64,000 nt of DNA, from positions 18,301,001-18,365,000 of the forward strand of contig NC_079885.1 in NCBI RefSeq assembly GCF_029227915.1, written 5' to 3'. Numbering within the stretch: position 1 is the stretch's first letter; every line of letters begins with the position of its first letter. The DNA comes from Hydractinia symbiolongicarpus. Its lineage: Eukaryota; Cnidaria; Hydrozoa; Anthoathecata; Hydractiniidae. Shown here in pieces: positions 1-10,729 of the stretch. The translations under genes and the position numbers were made by a program. The notes under the pieces are model-generated. The model made no database searches and was not told the origin of the DNA. It worked only from the letters and a program-made list of their open reading frames with translations.

Positions 1-17
1 CTCGCTTCGGCGGGACG
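1..17 (+). ncRNA. U5: U5 snRNA, 3' end only (cut by window start)
   Basis: The window opens inside the terminal hairpin of a U5 copy: the end of the 5' strand, the UUCG loop and the GCGGGAC strand are present. The rest lies upstream of the window. Confidence 0.9.
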
Positions 18-21
18 ATCA

Positions 22-48
22 CTAGTCTAAATGAAAAAACGTGCAGGA
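22..48 (+). promoter_or_regulatory. Candidate snRNA 3' box downstream of U5 (first unit shown)
   Basis: Starting a few bases past the U5 3' hairpin, every unit has GTCT, then an A-rich tract, then AGGA. This loosely resembles the metazoan snRNA 3' box (GTTT, 0-3 bases, AAA, AGA), which directs 3' end formation of polymerase II snRNAs by Integrator. Distance and base composition fit; the match is imperfect. The same element follows copy 1 at about 690-716. Confidence 0.35.
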
Positions 49-190
49 GGCCATACGCGGGCCTATCTCTCATCTCGCTCACAGAGACTTGGTAAGCACG
101 GTCCACTCAATGGCTTTCCAAATGCGAAGAGTGAAGGCCGCAGACGGCAGGGGTTGAGCCAAGGGCCTTTCGGCCGTATCCCGCTCACAA
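45..190 (+). ncRNA. Candidate structured small RNA of unknown family, one per unit (first unit shown)
   Basis: Between the U5 3' end and the T run of every unit is a stretch with several possible hairpins: 48-52 with 60-64 (AGGCC/GGCCT), 104-108 with 129-133 (CACTC/GAGTG), 137-140 with 145-148, 164-167 with 172-175 inside 155-159 with 183-187 (TGAGC/GCTCA). It ends directly at a T run of 13-17, which would stop RNA polymerase III. A good 5' splice-site-like sequence sits at 88-97 (ACTTG|GTAAG), and ACAGAGA at 81-87 recalls U6, but nothing else matches U6, 5S, tRNA, U1, U2, U4 or 7SK. A spliced-leader RNA is one idea, but no canonical Sm site follows. It recurs about 147 nt after each U5 start. 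Transcription is unproven. Confidence 0.3.
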
Positions 191-191
191 G

Positions 192-206
192 TTTTTTTTT
201 TTTTTT
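192..206 (+). terminator. T run; possible RNA polymerase III terminator (first unit shown)
   Basis: There are 15 T here and 13-17 in other units, for example 17 at 26977-26993. It directly follows the TGAGC/GCTCA-stemmed hairpin. Four or more T on the sense strand stop polymerase III, so if the preceding stretch is a polymerase III transcript this ends it. It could equally be a slippage-prone homopolymer with no role. It is the main source of unit-length variation. Confidence 0.35.
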
Positions 207-407
207 AGCAGAATATTACATACGAGCTAATCAAAATCGGCTCGAGGAAAGAAATAAAGTTCAGAGACAACCAAAGGAGTCGAACTGCAGTAGAAACAAA
301 CTAGATGTAACGCAAGCCACTAGTACGACGTATTGCCTACAGGGACCACACTCTCCGAGACAGCGAACGCAACTTCCTAGTGATTCACGCGAACGCACTC
401 AACTAGG

Positions 408-565
408 TGATGTAGATCAGAAAGGTGAAAGTCCTTGTGTCAAGTCTACACCTCACGATGCAGCACCTTTTAAGCGTCCTCTACGAACGGACACACTGGC
501 AAGCGGCACACCACAAGCAAAGGTTAAGTCGGCTCGAAGGCACAACAGGTCGCGCCGACTTACGA
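408..565 (+). promoter_or_regulatory. U5: Presumed U5 promoter region (first unit shown)
   Basis: Animal U5 genes are transcribed by polymerase II from a proximal sequence element about 50-70 bp upstream and have no TATA box. No TATA box is seen before U5 here, which fits. The proximal element should fall at about 496-516, but its sequence is lineage-specific and I cannot point to it. Placement is by position only. Confidence 0.35.
525..562 (+). repeat. Perfect 9-bp inverted repeat immediately before U5 (first unit shown)
   Basis: TAAGTCGGC at 525-533 is the exact reverse complement of GCCGACTTA at 554-562, with a 20-bp loop. The right arm ends about three bases before the inferred U5 start, so it covers roughly -41 to -4. 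It is present in all units; the copies with changes here mostly alter the loop (the GTTCG variant near 56098 and 58774). It could be a protein-binding site or a DNA/RNA hairpin at the start site. Confidence 0.55.
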
Positions 566-686
566 CAACTCTGGGCTTTCTTCAGTTCACGCACAAATCT
601 TTCGCCTTTTACTAAAGATTTTCGTGGAGAAGGCCAAAACGATGAGTATATAGACGATTTTTCTACTGTCTCGCTTCGGCGGGACG
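566..686 (+). ncRNA. U5: U5 spliceosomal snRNA, copy 1 (reference description)
   Basis: U5 is the core RNA of the U5 snRNP; its loop I holds the exon ends during both splicing steps. Visible here: ACUC (568-571) pairs GAGU (644-647); the lower helix of 10 bp is 574-583 with 626-635; the 8-bp upper helix is 595-602 with 614-621 and closes an 11-nt loop (603-613) containing the invariant GCCUUUUAC (604-612). An Sm-like tract GAUUUUUCU lies at 656-664, and a 7-bp hairpin 668-674/679-685 has a UUCG tetraloop. The order matches animal U5, and ACUCUGG near the 5' end aligns with human U5. Ends are set by alignment and may be off by a few bases. The Sm site ends in CU rather than the usual purines. 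This copy alone has T at 622, where all others have C. Confidence 0.95.
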
Positions 687-1233
687 ATCACTAGTCTAAA
701 TGAAAAAACGTGCAGGAGGCCATACGCGGGCCTATCTCTCATCTCGCTCACAGAGACTTGGTAAGCACGGTCCACTCAATGGCTTTCCAAATGCGAAGAG
801 TGAAGGCCGCAGACGGCAGGGGTTGAGCCAAGGGCCTTTCGGCCGTATCCCGCTCACAAGTTTTTTTTTTTTTTAGCAGAATAATACATACGAGCTAATC
901 AAAATCGGCTCGAGGAAAGAAATAAAGTTCAGAGACAACCAAAGGAGTCGAACTGCAGTAGAAACAAACTAGATGTAACGCAAGCCACTAGTACGACGTA
1001 TTGCCTACAGGGACCACACTCTCCGAGACAGCGAACGCAACTTCCTAGTGATTCACGCGAACGCACTCAACTAGGTGATGTAGATCAGAAAGGTGAAAGT
1101 CCTTGTGTCAAGTCTACACCTCACGATGCAGCACCTTTTAAGCGTCCTCTACGAACGGACACACTGGCAAGCGGCACACCACAAGCAAAGGTTAAGTCGG
1201 CTCGAAGGCACAACAGGTCGCGCCGACTTACGA

Positions 1234-1354
1234 CAACTCTGGGCTTTCTTCAGTTCACGCACAAATCTTTCGCCTTTTACTAAAGATTTCCGTGGAGAAG
1301 GCCAAAACGATGAGTATATAGACGATTTTTCTACTGTCTCGCTTCGGCGGGACG
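1234..1354 (+). ncRNA. U5: U5 snRNA copy 2
   Basis: Array consensus throughout; C at the position where copy 1 has T. Confidence 0.95.
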
Positions 1355-1903
1355 ATCACTAGTCTAAATGAAAAAACGTGCAGGAGGCCATACGCGGGCC
1401 TATCTCTCATCTCGCTCACAGAGACTTGGTAAGCACGGTCCACTCAATGGCTTTCCAAATGCGAAGAGTGAAGGCCGCAGACGGCAGGGGTTGAGCCAAG
1501 GGCCTTTCGGCCGTATCCCGCTCACAAGTTTTTTTTTTTTTTTTAGCAGAATATTACATACGAGCTAATCAAAATCGGCTCGAGGAAAGAAATAAAGTTC
1601 AGAGACAACCAAAGGAGTCGAACTGCAGTAGAAACAAACTAGATGTAACGCAAGCCACTAGTACGACGTATTGCCTACAGGGACGACACTCTCCGAGACA
1701 GCGAACGCAACTTCCTAGTGATTCACGCGAACGCACTCAACTAGGTGATGTAGATCAGAAAGGTGAAAGTCCTTGTGTCAAGTCTACACCTCACGATGCA
1801 GCACCTTTTAAGCGTCCTCTACGAACGGACACACTGGCAAGCGGCACACCACAAGCAAAGGTTAAGTCGGCTCGAAGGCACAACAGGTCGCGCCGACTTA
1901 CGA

Positions 1904-2024
1904 CAACTCTGGGCTTTCTTCAGTTCACGCACAAATCTTTCGCCTTTTACTAAAGATTTCCGTGGAGAAGGCCAAAACGATGAGTATATAGACGATTTTT
2001 CTACTGTCTCGCTTCGGCGGGACG
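1904..2024 (+). ncRNA. U5: U5 snRNA copy 3
   Basis: Array consensus. Confidence 0.95.
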
Positions 2025-2572
2025 ATCACTAGTCTAAATGAAAAAACGTGCAGGAGGCCATACGCGGGCCTATCTCTCATCTCGCTCACAGAGACTTGGT
2101 AAGCACGGTCCACTCAATGGCTTTCCAAATGCGAAGAGTGAAGGCCGCAGACGGCAGGGGTTGAGCCAAGGGCCTTTCGGCCGTATCCCGCTCACAAGTT
2201 TTTTTTTTTTTTTAGCAGAATATTACATACGAGCTAATCAAAATCGGCTCGAGGAAAGAAATAAAGTTCAGAGACAACCAAAGGAGTCGAACTGCAGTAG
2301 AAACAAACTAGATGTAACGCAAGCCACTAGTACGACGTATTGCCTACAGGGACCACACTCTCCGAGACAGCGAACGCAACTTCCTAGTGATTCACGCGAA
2401 CGCACTCAACTAGGTGATGTAGATCAGAAAGGTGAAAGTCCTTGTGTCAAGTCTACACCTCACGATGCAGCACCTTTTAAGCGTCCTCTACGAACGGACA
2501 CACTGGCAAGCGGCACACCACAAGCAAAGGTTAAGTCGGCTCGAAGGCACAACAGGTCGCGCCGACTTACGA

Positions 2573-2693
2573 CAACTCTGGGCTTTCTTCAGTTCACGCA
2601 CAAATCTTTCGCCTTTTACTAAAGATTTCCGTGGAGAAGGCCAAAACGATGAGTATATAGACGATTTTTCTACTGTCTCGCTTCGGCGGGACG
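2573..2693 (+). ncRNA. U5: U5 snRNA copy 4
   Basis: Array consensus. Confidence 0.95.
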
Positions 2694-3242
2694 ATCACTA
2701 GTCTAAATGAAAAAACGTGCAGGAGGCCATACGCGGGCCTATCTCTCATCTCGCTCACAGAGACTTGGTAAGCACGGTCCACTCAATGGCTTTCCAAATG
2801 CGAAGAGTGAAGGCCGCAGACGGCAGGGGTTGAGCCAAGGGCCTTTCGGCCGTATCCCGCTCACAAGTTTTTTTTTTTTTTTTAGCAGAATAATACATAC
2901 GAGCTAATCAAAATCGGCTCGAGGAAAGAAATAAAGTTCAGAGACAACCAAAGGAGTCGAACTGCAGTAGAAACAAACTAGATGTAACGCAAGCCACTAG
3001 TACGACGTATTGCCTACAGGGACCACACTCTCCGAGACAGCGAACGCAACTTCCTAGTGATTCACGCGAACGCACTCAACTAGGTGATGTAGATCAGAAA
3101 GGTGAAAGTCCTTGTGTCAAGTCTACACCTCACGATGCAGCACCTTTTAAGCGTCCTCTACGAACGGACACACTGGCAAGCGGCACACCACAAGCAAAGG
3201 TTAAGTCGGCTCGAAGGCACAACAGGTCGCGCCGACTTACGA

Positions 3243-3363
3243 CAACTCTGGGCTTTCTTCAGTTCACGCACAAATCTTTCGCCTTTTACTAAAGATTTCC
3301 GTGGAGAAGGCCAAAACGATGAGTATATAGACGATTTTTCTACTGTCTCGCTTCGGCGGGACG
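3243..3363 (+). ncRNA. U5: U5 snRNA copy 5
   Basis: Array consensus. Confidence 0.95.
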
Positions 3364-3912
3364 ATCACTAGTCTAAATGAAAAAACGTGCAGGAGGCCAT
3401 ACGCGGGCCTATCTCTCATCTCGCTCACAGAGACTTGGTAAGCACGGTCCACTCAATGGCTTTCCAAATGCGAAGAGTGAAGGCCGCAGACGGCAGGGGT
3501 TGAGCCAAGGGCCTTTCGGCCGTATCCCGCTCACAAGTTTTTTTTTTTTTTTTAGCAGAATAATACATACGAGCTAATCAAAATCGGCTCGAGGAAAGAA
3601 ATAAAGTTCAGAGACAACCAAAGGAGTCGAACTGCAGTAGAAACAAACTAGATGTAACGCAAGCCACTAGTACGACGTATTGCCTACAGGGACCACACTC
3701 TCCGAGACAGCGAACGCAACTTCCTAGTGATTCACGCGAACGCACTCAACTAGGTGATGTAGATCAGAAAGGTGAAAGTCCTTGTGTCAAGTCTACACCT
3801 CACGATGCAGCACCTTTTAAGCGTCCTCTACGAACGGACACACTGGCAAGCGGCACACCACAAGCAAAGGTTAAGTCGGCTCGAAGGCACAACAGGTCGC
3901 GCCGACTTACGA

Positions 3913-4033
3913 CAACTCTGGGCTTTCTTCAGTTCACGCACAAATCTTTCGCCTTTTACTAAAGATTTCCGTGGAGAAGGCCAAAACGATGAGTATATAG
4001 ACGATTTTTCTACTGTCTCGCTTCGGCGGGACG
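3913..4033 (+). ncRNA. U5: U5 snRNA copy 6
   Basis: Array consensus. Confidence 0.95.
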
Positions 4034-4582
4034 ATCACTAGTCTAAATGAAAAAACGTGCAGGAGGCCATACGCGGGCCTATCTCTCATCTCGCTCACAG
4101 AGACTTGGTAAGCACGGTCCACTCAATGGCTTTCCAAATGCGAAGAGTGAAGGCCGCAGACGGCAGGGGTTGAGCCAAGGGCCTTTCGGCCGTATCCCGC
4201 TCACAAGTTTTTTTTTTTTTTTTAGCAGAATAATACATACGAGCTAATCAAAATCGGCTCGAGGAAAGAAATAAAGTTCAGAGACAACCAAAGGAGTCGA
4301 ACTGCAGTAGAAACAAACTAGATGTAACGCAAGCCACTAGTACGACGTATTGCCTACAGGGACCACACTCTCCGAGACAGCGAACGCAACTTCCTAGTGA
4401 TTCACGCGAACGCACTCAACTAGGTGATGTAGATCAGAAAGGTGAAAGTCCTTGTGTCAAGTCTACACCTCACGATGCAGCACCTTTTAAGCGTCCTCTA
4501 CGAACGGACACACTGGCAAGCGGCACACCACAAGCAAAGGTTAAGTCGGCTCGAAGGCACAACAGGTCGCGCCGACTTACGA

Positions 4583-4703
4583 CAACTCTGGGCTTTCTTC
4601 AGTTCACGCACAAATCTTTCGCCTTTTACTAAAGATTTCCGTGGAGAAGGCCAAAACGATGAGTATATAGACGATTTTTCTACTGTCTCGCTTCGGCGGG
4701 ACG
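4583..4703 (+). ncRNA. U5: U5 snRNA copy 7
   Basis: Array consensus. Confidence 0.95.
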
Positions 4704-5252
4704 ATCACTAGTCTAAATGAAAAAACGTGCAGGAGGCCATACGCGGGCCTATCTCTCATCTCGCTCACAGAGACTTGGTAAGCACGGTCCACTCAATGGC
4801 TTTCCAAATGCGAAGAGTGAAGGCCGCAGACGGCAGGGGTTGAGCCAAGGGCCTTTCGGCCGTATCCCGCTCACAAGTTTTTTTTTTTTTTTTAGCAGAA
4901 TATTACATACGAGCTAATCAAAATCGGCTCGAGGAAAGAAATAAAGTTCAGAGACAACCAAAGGAGTCGAACTGCAGTAGAAACAAACTAGATGTAACGC
5001 AAGCCACTAGTACGACGTATTGCCTACAGGGACCACACTCTCCGAGACAGCGAACGCAACTTCCTAGTGATTCACGCGAACGCACTCAACTAGGTGATGT
5101 AGATCAGAAAGGTGAAAGTCCTTGTGTCAAGTCTACACCTCACGATGCAGCACCTTTTAAGCGTCCTCTACGAACGGACACACTGGCAAGCGGCACACCA
5201 CAAGCAAAGGTTAAGTCGGCTCGAAGGCACAACAGGTCGCGCCGACTTACGA

Positions 5253-5373
5253 CAACTCTGGGCTTTCTTCAGTTCACGCACAAATCTTTCGCCTTTTACT
5301 AAAGATTTCCGTGGAGAAGGCCAAAACGATGAGTATATAGACGATTTTTCTACTGTCTCGCTTCGGCGGGACG
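5253..5373 (+). ncRNA. U5: U5 snRNA copy 8
   Basis: Array consensus. Confidence 0.95.
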
Positions 5374-5922
5374 ATCACTAGTCTAAATGAAAAAACGTGC
5401 AGGAGGCCATACGCGGGCCTATCTCTCATCTCGCTCACAGAGACTTGGTAAGCACGGTCCACTCAATGGCTTTCCAAATGCGAAGAGTGAAGGCCGCAGA
5501 CGGCAGGGGTTGAGCCAAGGGCCTTTCGGCCGTATCCCGCTCACAAGTTTTTTTTTTTTTTTTAGCAGAATATTACATACGAGCTAATCAAAATCGGCTC
5601 GAGGAAAGAAATAAAGTTCAGAGACAACCAAAGGAGTCGAACTGCAGTAGAAACAAACTAGATGTAACGCAAGCCACTAGTACGACGTATTGCCTACAGG
5701 GACCACACTCTCCGAGACAGCGAACGCAACTTCCTAGTGATTCACGCGAACGCACTCAACTAGGTGATGTAGATCAGAAAGGTGAAAGTCCTTGTGTCAA
5801 GTCTACACCTCACGATGCAGCACCTTTTAAGCGTCCTCTACGAACGGACACACTGGCAAGCGGCACACCACAAGCAAAGGTTAAGTCGGCTCGAAGGCAC
5901 AACAGGTCGCGCCGACTTACGA

Positions 5923-6043
5923 CAACTCTGGGCTTTCTTCAGTTCACGCACAAATCTTTCGCCTTTTACTAAAGATTTCCGTGGAGAAGGCCAAAACGAT
6001 GAGTATATAGACGATTTTTCTACTGTCTCGCTTCGGCGGGACG
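5923..6043 (+). ncRNA. U5: U5 snRNA copy 9
   Basis: Array consensus. Confidence 0.95.
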
Positions 6044-6590
6044 ATCACTAGTCTAAATGAAAAAACGTGCAGGAGGCCATACGCAGGCCTATCTCTCATC
6101 TCGCTCACAGAGACTTGGTAAGCACGGTCCACTCAATGGCTTTCCAAATGCGAAGAGTGAAGGCCGCAGACGGCAGGGGTTGAGCCAAGGGCCTTTCGGC
6201 CGTATCCCGCTCACAAGTTTTTTTTTTTTTTAGCAGAATAATACATACGAGCTAATCAAAATCGGCTCGAGGAAAGAAATAAAGTTCAGAGACAACCAAA
6301 GGAGTCGAACTGCAGTAGAAACAAACTAGATGTAACGCAAGCCACTAGTACGACGTATTGCCTACAGGGACCACACTCTCCGAGACAGCGAACGCAACTT
6401 CCTAGTGATTCACGCGAACGCACTCAACTAGGTGATGTAGATCAGAAAGGTGAAAGTCCTTGTGTCAAGTCTACACCTCACGATGCAGCACCTTTTAAGC
6501 GTCCTCTACGAACGGACACACTGGCAAGTGGCACACCACAAGCAAAGGTTAAGTCGGCTCGAAGGCACAACAGGTCGCGCCGACTTACGA

Positions 6591-6711
6591 CAACTCTGGG
6601 CTTTCTTCAGTTCACGCACAAATCTTTCGCCTTTTACTAAAGATTTCCGTGGAGAAGGCCAAAACGATGAGTATATAGACGATTTTTCTACTGTCTCGCT
6701 TCGGCGGGACG
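6591..6711 (+). ncRNA. U5: U5 snRNA copy 10
   Basis: Array consensus. Confidence 0.95.
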
Positions 6712-7260
6712 ATCACTAGTCTAAATGAAAAAACGTGCAGGAGGCCATACGCGGGCCTATCTCTCATCTCGCTCACAGAGACTTGGTAAGCACGGTCCAC
6801 TCAATGGCTTTCCAAATGCGAAGAGTGAAGGCCGCAGACGGCAGGGGTTGAGCCAAGGGCCTTTCGGCCGTATCCCGCTCACAAGTTTTTTTTTTTTTTT
6901 TAGCAGAATAATACATACGAGCTAATCAAAATCGGCTCGAGGAAAGAAATAAAGTTCAGAGACAACCAAAGGAGTCGAACTGCAGTAGAAACAAACTAGA
7001 TGTAACGCAAGCCACTAGTACGACGTATTGCCTACAGGGACCACACTCTCCGAGACAGCGAACGCAACTTCCTAGTGATTCACGCGAACGCACTCAACTA
7101 GGTGATGTAGATCAGAAAGGTGAAAGTCCTTGTGTCAAGTCTACACCTCACGATGCAGCACCTTTTAAGCGTCCTCTACGAACGGACACACTGGCAAGCG
7201 GCACACCACAAGCAAAGGTTAAGTCGGCTCGAAGGCACAACAGGTCGCGCCGACTTACGA

Positions 7261-7381
7261 CAACTCTGGGCTTTCTTCAGTTCACGCACAAATCTTTCGC
7301 CTTTTACTAAAGATTTCCGTGGAGAAGGCCAAAACGATGAGTATATAGACGATTTTTCTACTGTCTCGCTTCGGCGGGACG
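7261..7381 (+). ncRNA. U5: U5 snRNA copy 11
   Basis: Array consensus. Confidence 0.95.
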
Positions 7382-7930
7382 ATCACTAGTCTAAATGAAA
7401 AAACGTGCAGGAGGCCATACGCGGGCCTATCTCTCATCTCGCTCACAGAGACTTGGTAAGCACGGTCCACTCAATGGCTTTCCAAATGCGAAGAGTGAAG
7501 GCCGCAGACGGCAGGGGTTGAGCCAAGGGCCTTTCGGCCGTATCCCGCTCACAAGTTTTTTTTTTTTTTTTAGCAGAATAATACATACGAGCTAATCAAA
7601 ATCGGCTCGAGGAAAGAAATAAAGTTCAGAGACAACCAAAGGAGTCGAACTGCAGTAGAAACAAACTAGATGTAACGCAAGCCACTAGTACGACGTATTG
7701 CCTACAGGGACCACACTCTCCGAGACAGCGAACGCAACTTCCTAGTGATTCACGCGAACGCACTCAACTAGGTGATGTAGATCAGAAAGGTGAAAGTCCT
7801 TGTGTCAAGTCTACACCTCACGATGCAGCACCTTTTAAGCGTCCTCTACGAACGGACACACTGGCAAGCGGCACACCACAAGCAAAGGTTAAGTCGGCTC
7901 GAAGGCACAACAGGTCGCGCCGACTTACGA

Positions 7931-8051
7931 CAACTCTGGGCTTTCTTCAGTTCACGCACAAATCTTTCGCCTTTTACTAAAGATTTCCGTGGAGAAGGCC
8001 AAAACGATGAGTATATAGACGATTTTTCTACTGTCTCGCTTCGGCGGGACG
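7931..8051 (+). ncRNA. U5: U5 snRNA copy 12
   Basis: Array consensus. Confidence 0.95.
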
Positions 8052-8599
8052 ATCACTAGTCTAAATGAAAAAACGTGCAGGAGGCCATACGCGGGCCTAT
8101 CTCTCATCTCGCTCACAGAGACTTGGTAAGCACGGTCCACTCAATGGCTTTCCAAATGCGAAGAGTGAAGGCCGCAGACGGCAGGGGTTGAGCCAAGGGC
8201 CTTTCGGCCGTATCCCGCTCACAAGTTTTTTTTTTTTTTTAGCAGAATAATACATACGAGCTAATCAAAATCGGCTCGAGGAAAGAAATAAAGTTCAGAG
8301 ACAACCAAAGGAGTCGAACTGCAGTAGAAACAAACTAGATGTAACGCAAGCCACTAGTACGACGTATTGCCTACAGGGACCACACTCTCCGAGACAGCGA
8401 ACGCAACTTCCTAGTGATTCACGCGAACGCACTCAACTAGGTGATGTAGATCAGAAAGGTGAAAGTCCTTGTGTCAAGTCTACACCTCACGATGCAGCAC
8501 CTTTTAAGCGTCCTCTACGAACGGACACACTGGCAAGCGGCACACCACAAGCAAAGGTTAAGTCGGCTCGAAGGCACAACAGGTCGCGCCGACTTACGA

Positions 8600-8720
8600 C
8601 AACTCTGGGCTTTCTTCAGTTCACGCACAAATCTTTCGCCTTTTACTAAAGATTTCCGTGGAGAAGGCCAAAACGATGAGTATATAGACGATTTTTCTAC
8701 TGTCTCGCTTCGGCGGGACG
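8600..8720 (+). ncRNA. U5: U5 snRNA copy 13
   Basis: Array consensus. Confidence 0.95.
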
Positions 8721-9269
8721 ATCACTAGTCTAAATGAAAAAACGTGCAGGAGGCCATACGCGGGCCTATCTCTCATCTCGCTCACAGAGACTTGGTAAGC
8801 ACGGTCCACTCAATGGCTTTCCAAATGCGAAGAGTGAAGGCCGCAGACGGCAGGGGTTGAGCCAAGGGCCTTTCGGCCGTATCCCGCTCACAAGTTTTTT
8901 TTTTTTTTTTAGCAGAATATTACATACGAGCTAATCAAAATCGGCTCGAGGAAAGAAATAAAGTTCAGAGACAACCAAAGGAGTCGAACTGCAGTAGAAA
9001 CAAACTAGATGTAACGCAAGCCACTAGTACGACGTATTGCCTACAGGGACCACACTCTCCGAGACAGCGAACGCAACTTCCTAGTGATTCACGCGAACGC
9101 ACTCAACTAGGTGATGTAGATCAGAAAGGTGAAAGTCCTTGTGTCAAGTCTACACCTCACGATGCAGCACCTTTTAAGCGTCCTCTACGAACGGACACAC
9201 TGGCAAGCGGCACACCACAAGCAAAGGTTAAGTCGGCTCGAAGGCACAACAGGTCGCGCCGACTTACGA

Positions 9270-9390
9270 CAACTCTGGGCTTTCTTCAGTTCACGCACAA
9301 ATCTTTCGCCTTTTACTAAAGATTTCCGTGGAGAAGGCCAAAACGATGAGTATATAGACGATTTTTCTACTGTCTCGCTTCGGCGGGACG
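9270..9390 (+). ncRNA. U5: U5 snRNA copy 14
   Basis: Array consensus. Confidence 0.95.
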
Positions 9391-9939
9391 ATCACTAGTC
9401 TAAATGAAAAAACGTGCAGGAGGCCATACGCGGGCCTATCTCTCATCTCGCTCACAGAGACTTGGTAAGCACGGTCCACTCAATGGCTTTCCAAATGCGA
9501 AGAGTGAAGGCCGCAGACGGCAGGGGTTGAGCCAAGGGCCTTTCGGCCGTATCCCGCTCACAAGTTTTTTTTTTTTTTTTAGCAGAATATTACATACGAG
9601 CTAATCAAAATCGGCTCGAGGAAAGAAATAAAGTTCAGAGACAACCAAAGGAGTCGAACTGCAGTAGAAACAAACTAGATGTAACGCAAGCCACTAGTAC
9701 GACGTATTGCCTACAGGGACCACACTCTCCGAGACAGCGAACGCAACTTCCTAGTGATTCACGCGAACGCACTCAACTAGGTGATGTAGATCAGAAAGGT
9801 GAAAGTCCTTGTGTCAAGTCTACACCTCACGATGCAGCACCTTTTAAGCGTCCTCTACGAACGGACACACTGGCAAGCGGCACACCACAAGCAAAGGTTA
9901 AGTCGGCTCGAAGGCAAAACAGGTCGCGCCGACTTACGA

Positions 9940-10060
9940 CAACTCTGGGCTTTCTTCAGTTCACGCACAAATCTTTCGCCTTTTACTAAAGATTTCCGTG
10001 GAGAAGGCCAAAACGATGAGTATATAGACGATTTTTCTACTGTCTCGCTTCGGCGGGACG
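9940..10060 (+). ncRNA. U5: U5 snRNA copy 15
   Basis: Array consensus in U5; one C-to-A change lies upstream near 9917. Confidence 0.95.
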
Positions 10061-10608
10061 ATCACTAGTCTAAATGAAAAAACGTGCAGGAGGCCATACG
10101 CAGGCCTATCTCTCATCTCGCTCACAGAGACTTGGTAAGCACGGTCCACTCAATGGCTTTCCAAATGCGAAGAGTGAAGGCCGCAGACGGCAGGGGTTGA
10201 GCCAAGGGCCTTTCGGCCGTATCCCGCTCACAAGTTTTTTTTTTTTTTTAGCAGAATAATACATACGAGCTAATCAAAATCGGCTCGAGGAAAGAAATAA
10301 AGTTCAGAGACAACCAAAGGAGTCGAACTGCAGTAGAAACAAACTAGATGTAACGCAAGCCACTAGTACGACGTATTGCCTACAGGGACCACACTCTCCG
10401 AGACAGCGAACGCAACTTCCTAGTGATTCACGCGAACGCACTCAACTAGGTGATGTAGATCAGAAAGGTGAAAGTCCTTGTGTCAAGTCTACACCTCACG
10501 ATGCAGCACCTTTTAAGCGTCATCTACGAACGGACACACTGGCAAGCGGCACACCACAAGCAAAGGTTAAGTCGGCTCGAAGGCACAACAGGTCGCGCCG
10601 ACTTACGA

Positions 10609-10729
10609 CAACTCTGGGCTTTCTTCAGTTCACGCACAAATCTTTCGCCTTTTACTAAAGATTTCCGTGGAGAAGGCCAAAACGATGAGTATATAGACGA
10701 TTTTTCTACTGTCTCGCTTCGGCGGGACG
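10609..10729 (+). ncRNA. U5: U5 snRNA copy 16
   Basis: Array consensus in U5. Confidence 0.95.

Larger units (their letters stand above)
207..565 (+). other. Unit spacer upstream of U5 (first unit shown)
   Basis: About 360 bp with no recognisable gene. A hairpin is possible just after the T run (CGAGC/GCTCG, about 222-243), where the retroelement inserted in a later unit, and another at 376-381 with 402-407 (CCTAGT/ACTAGG). The rest shows no clear motif. The U5 promoter must lie in its last ~250 bp. The open frame starting at 425 runs through the U5 gene, so it is not taken as coding. Confidence 0.6.

Noticed and set aside
173-190. RNase MRP RNA, suggested by GTATCCCGCT
   Set aside because: Only this short string resembles MRP; the other conserved regions are absent in the right order.
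81-206. U6 snRNA, suggested by ACAGAGA and a GCAC...GG stretch
   Set aside because: U6 is extremely conserved; the following residues and the 3' domain do not match, and the TTCGG hairpin nearby belongs to U5.
45-206. 5S rRNA, tRNA or tRNA-derived SINE, suggested by an A-box-like TGGTAAGCACGG and GGTTGAGCC
   Set aside because: No 5S internal promoter or end pairing; the B-box-like stretch lacks the GGTTCGA core, and no cloverleaf forms. Recorded only as an unidentified candidate RNA.
66-206. Spliced-leader RNA
   Set aside because: The 5' splice-site-like sequence is good, but no canonical Sm site and no independent evidence of a leader exon; mentioned as a hypothesis only.
31-615. Open frames of 61-66 codons, or 194 codons in some units, starting after U5
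   Set aside because: The frame reads through the T run (a run of Phe), and its length depends on the number of T, so it shifts frame from unit to unit. Not compatible with a protein under selection.
425-694. Open frame of 89 codons recurring in every unit (+ strand)
   Set aside because: It runs straight through the U5 snRNA gene and ends past its 3' hairpin; its constancy comes from array homogenisation. It usually has a GTG start, and no protein family is recognisable.
587-775. Open frame of 62 codons recurring on the minus strand
   Set aside because: Antisense to the U5 3' half; conserved only because U5 and its flank are conserved. It is lost in some units by a single change at the start codon.
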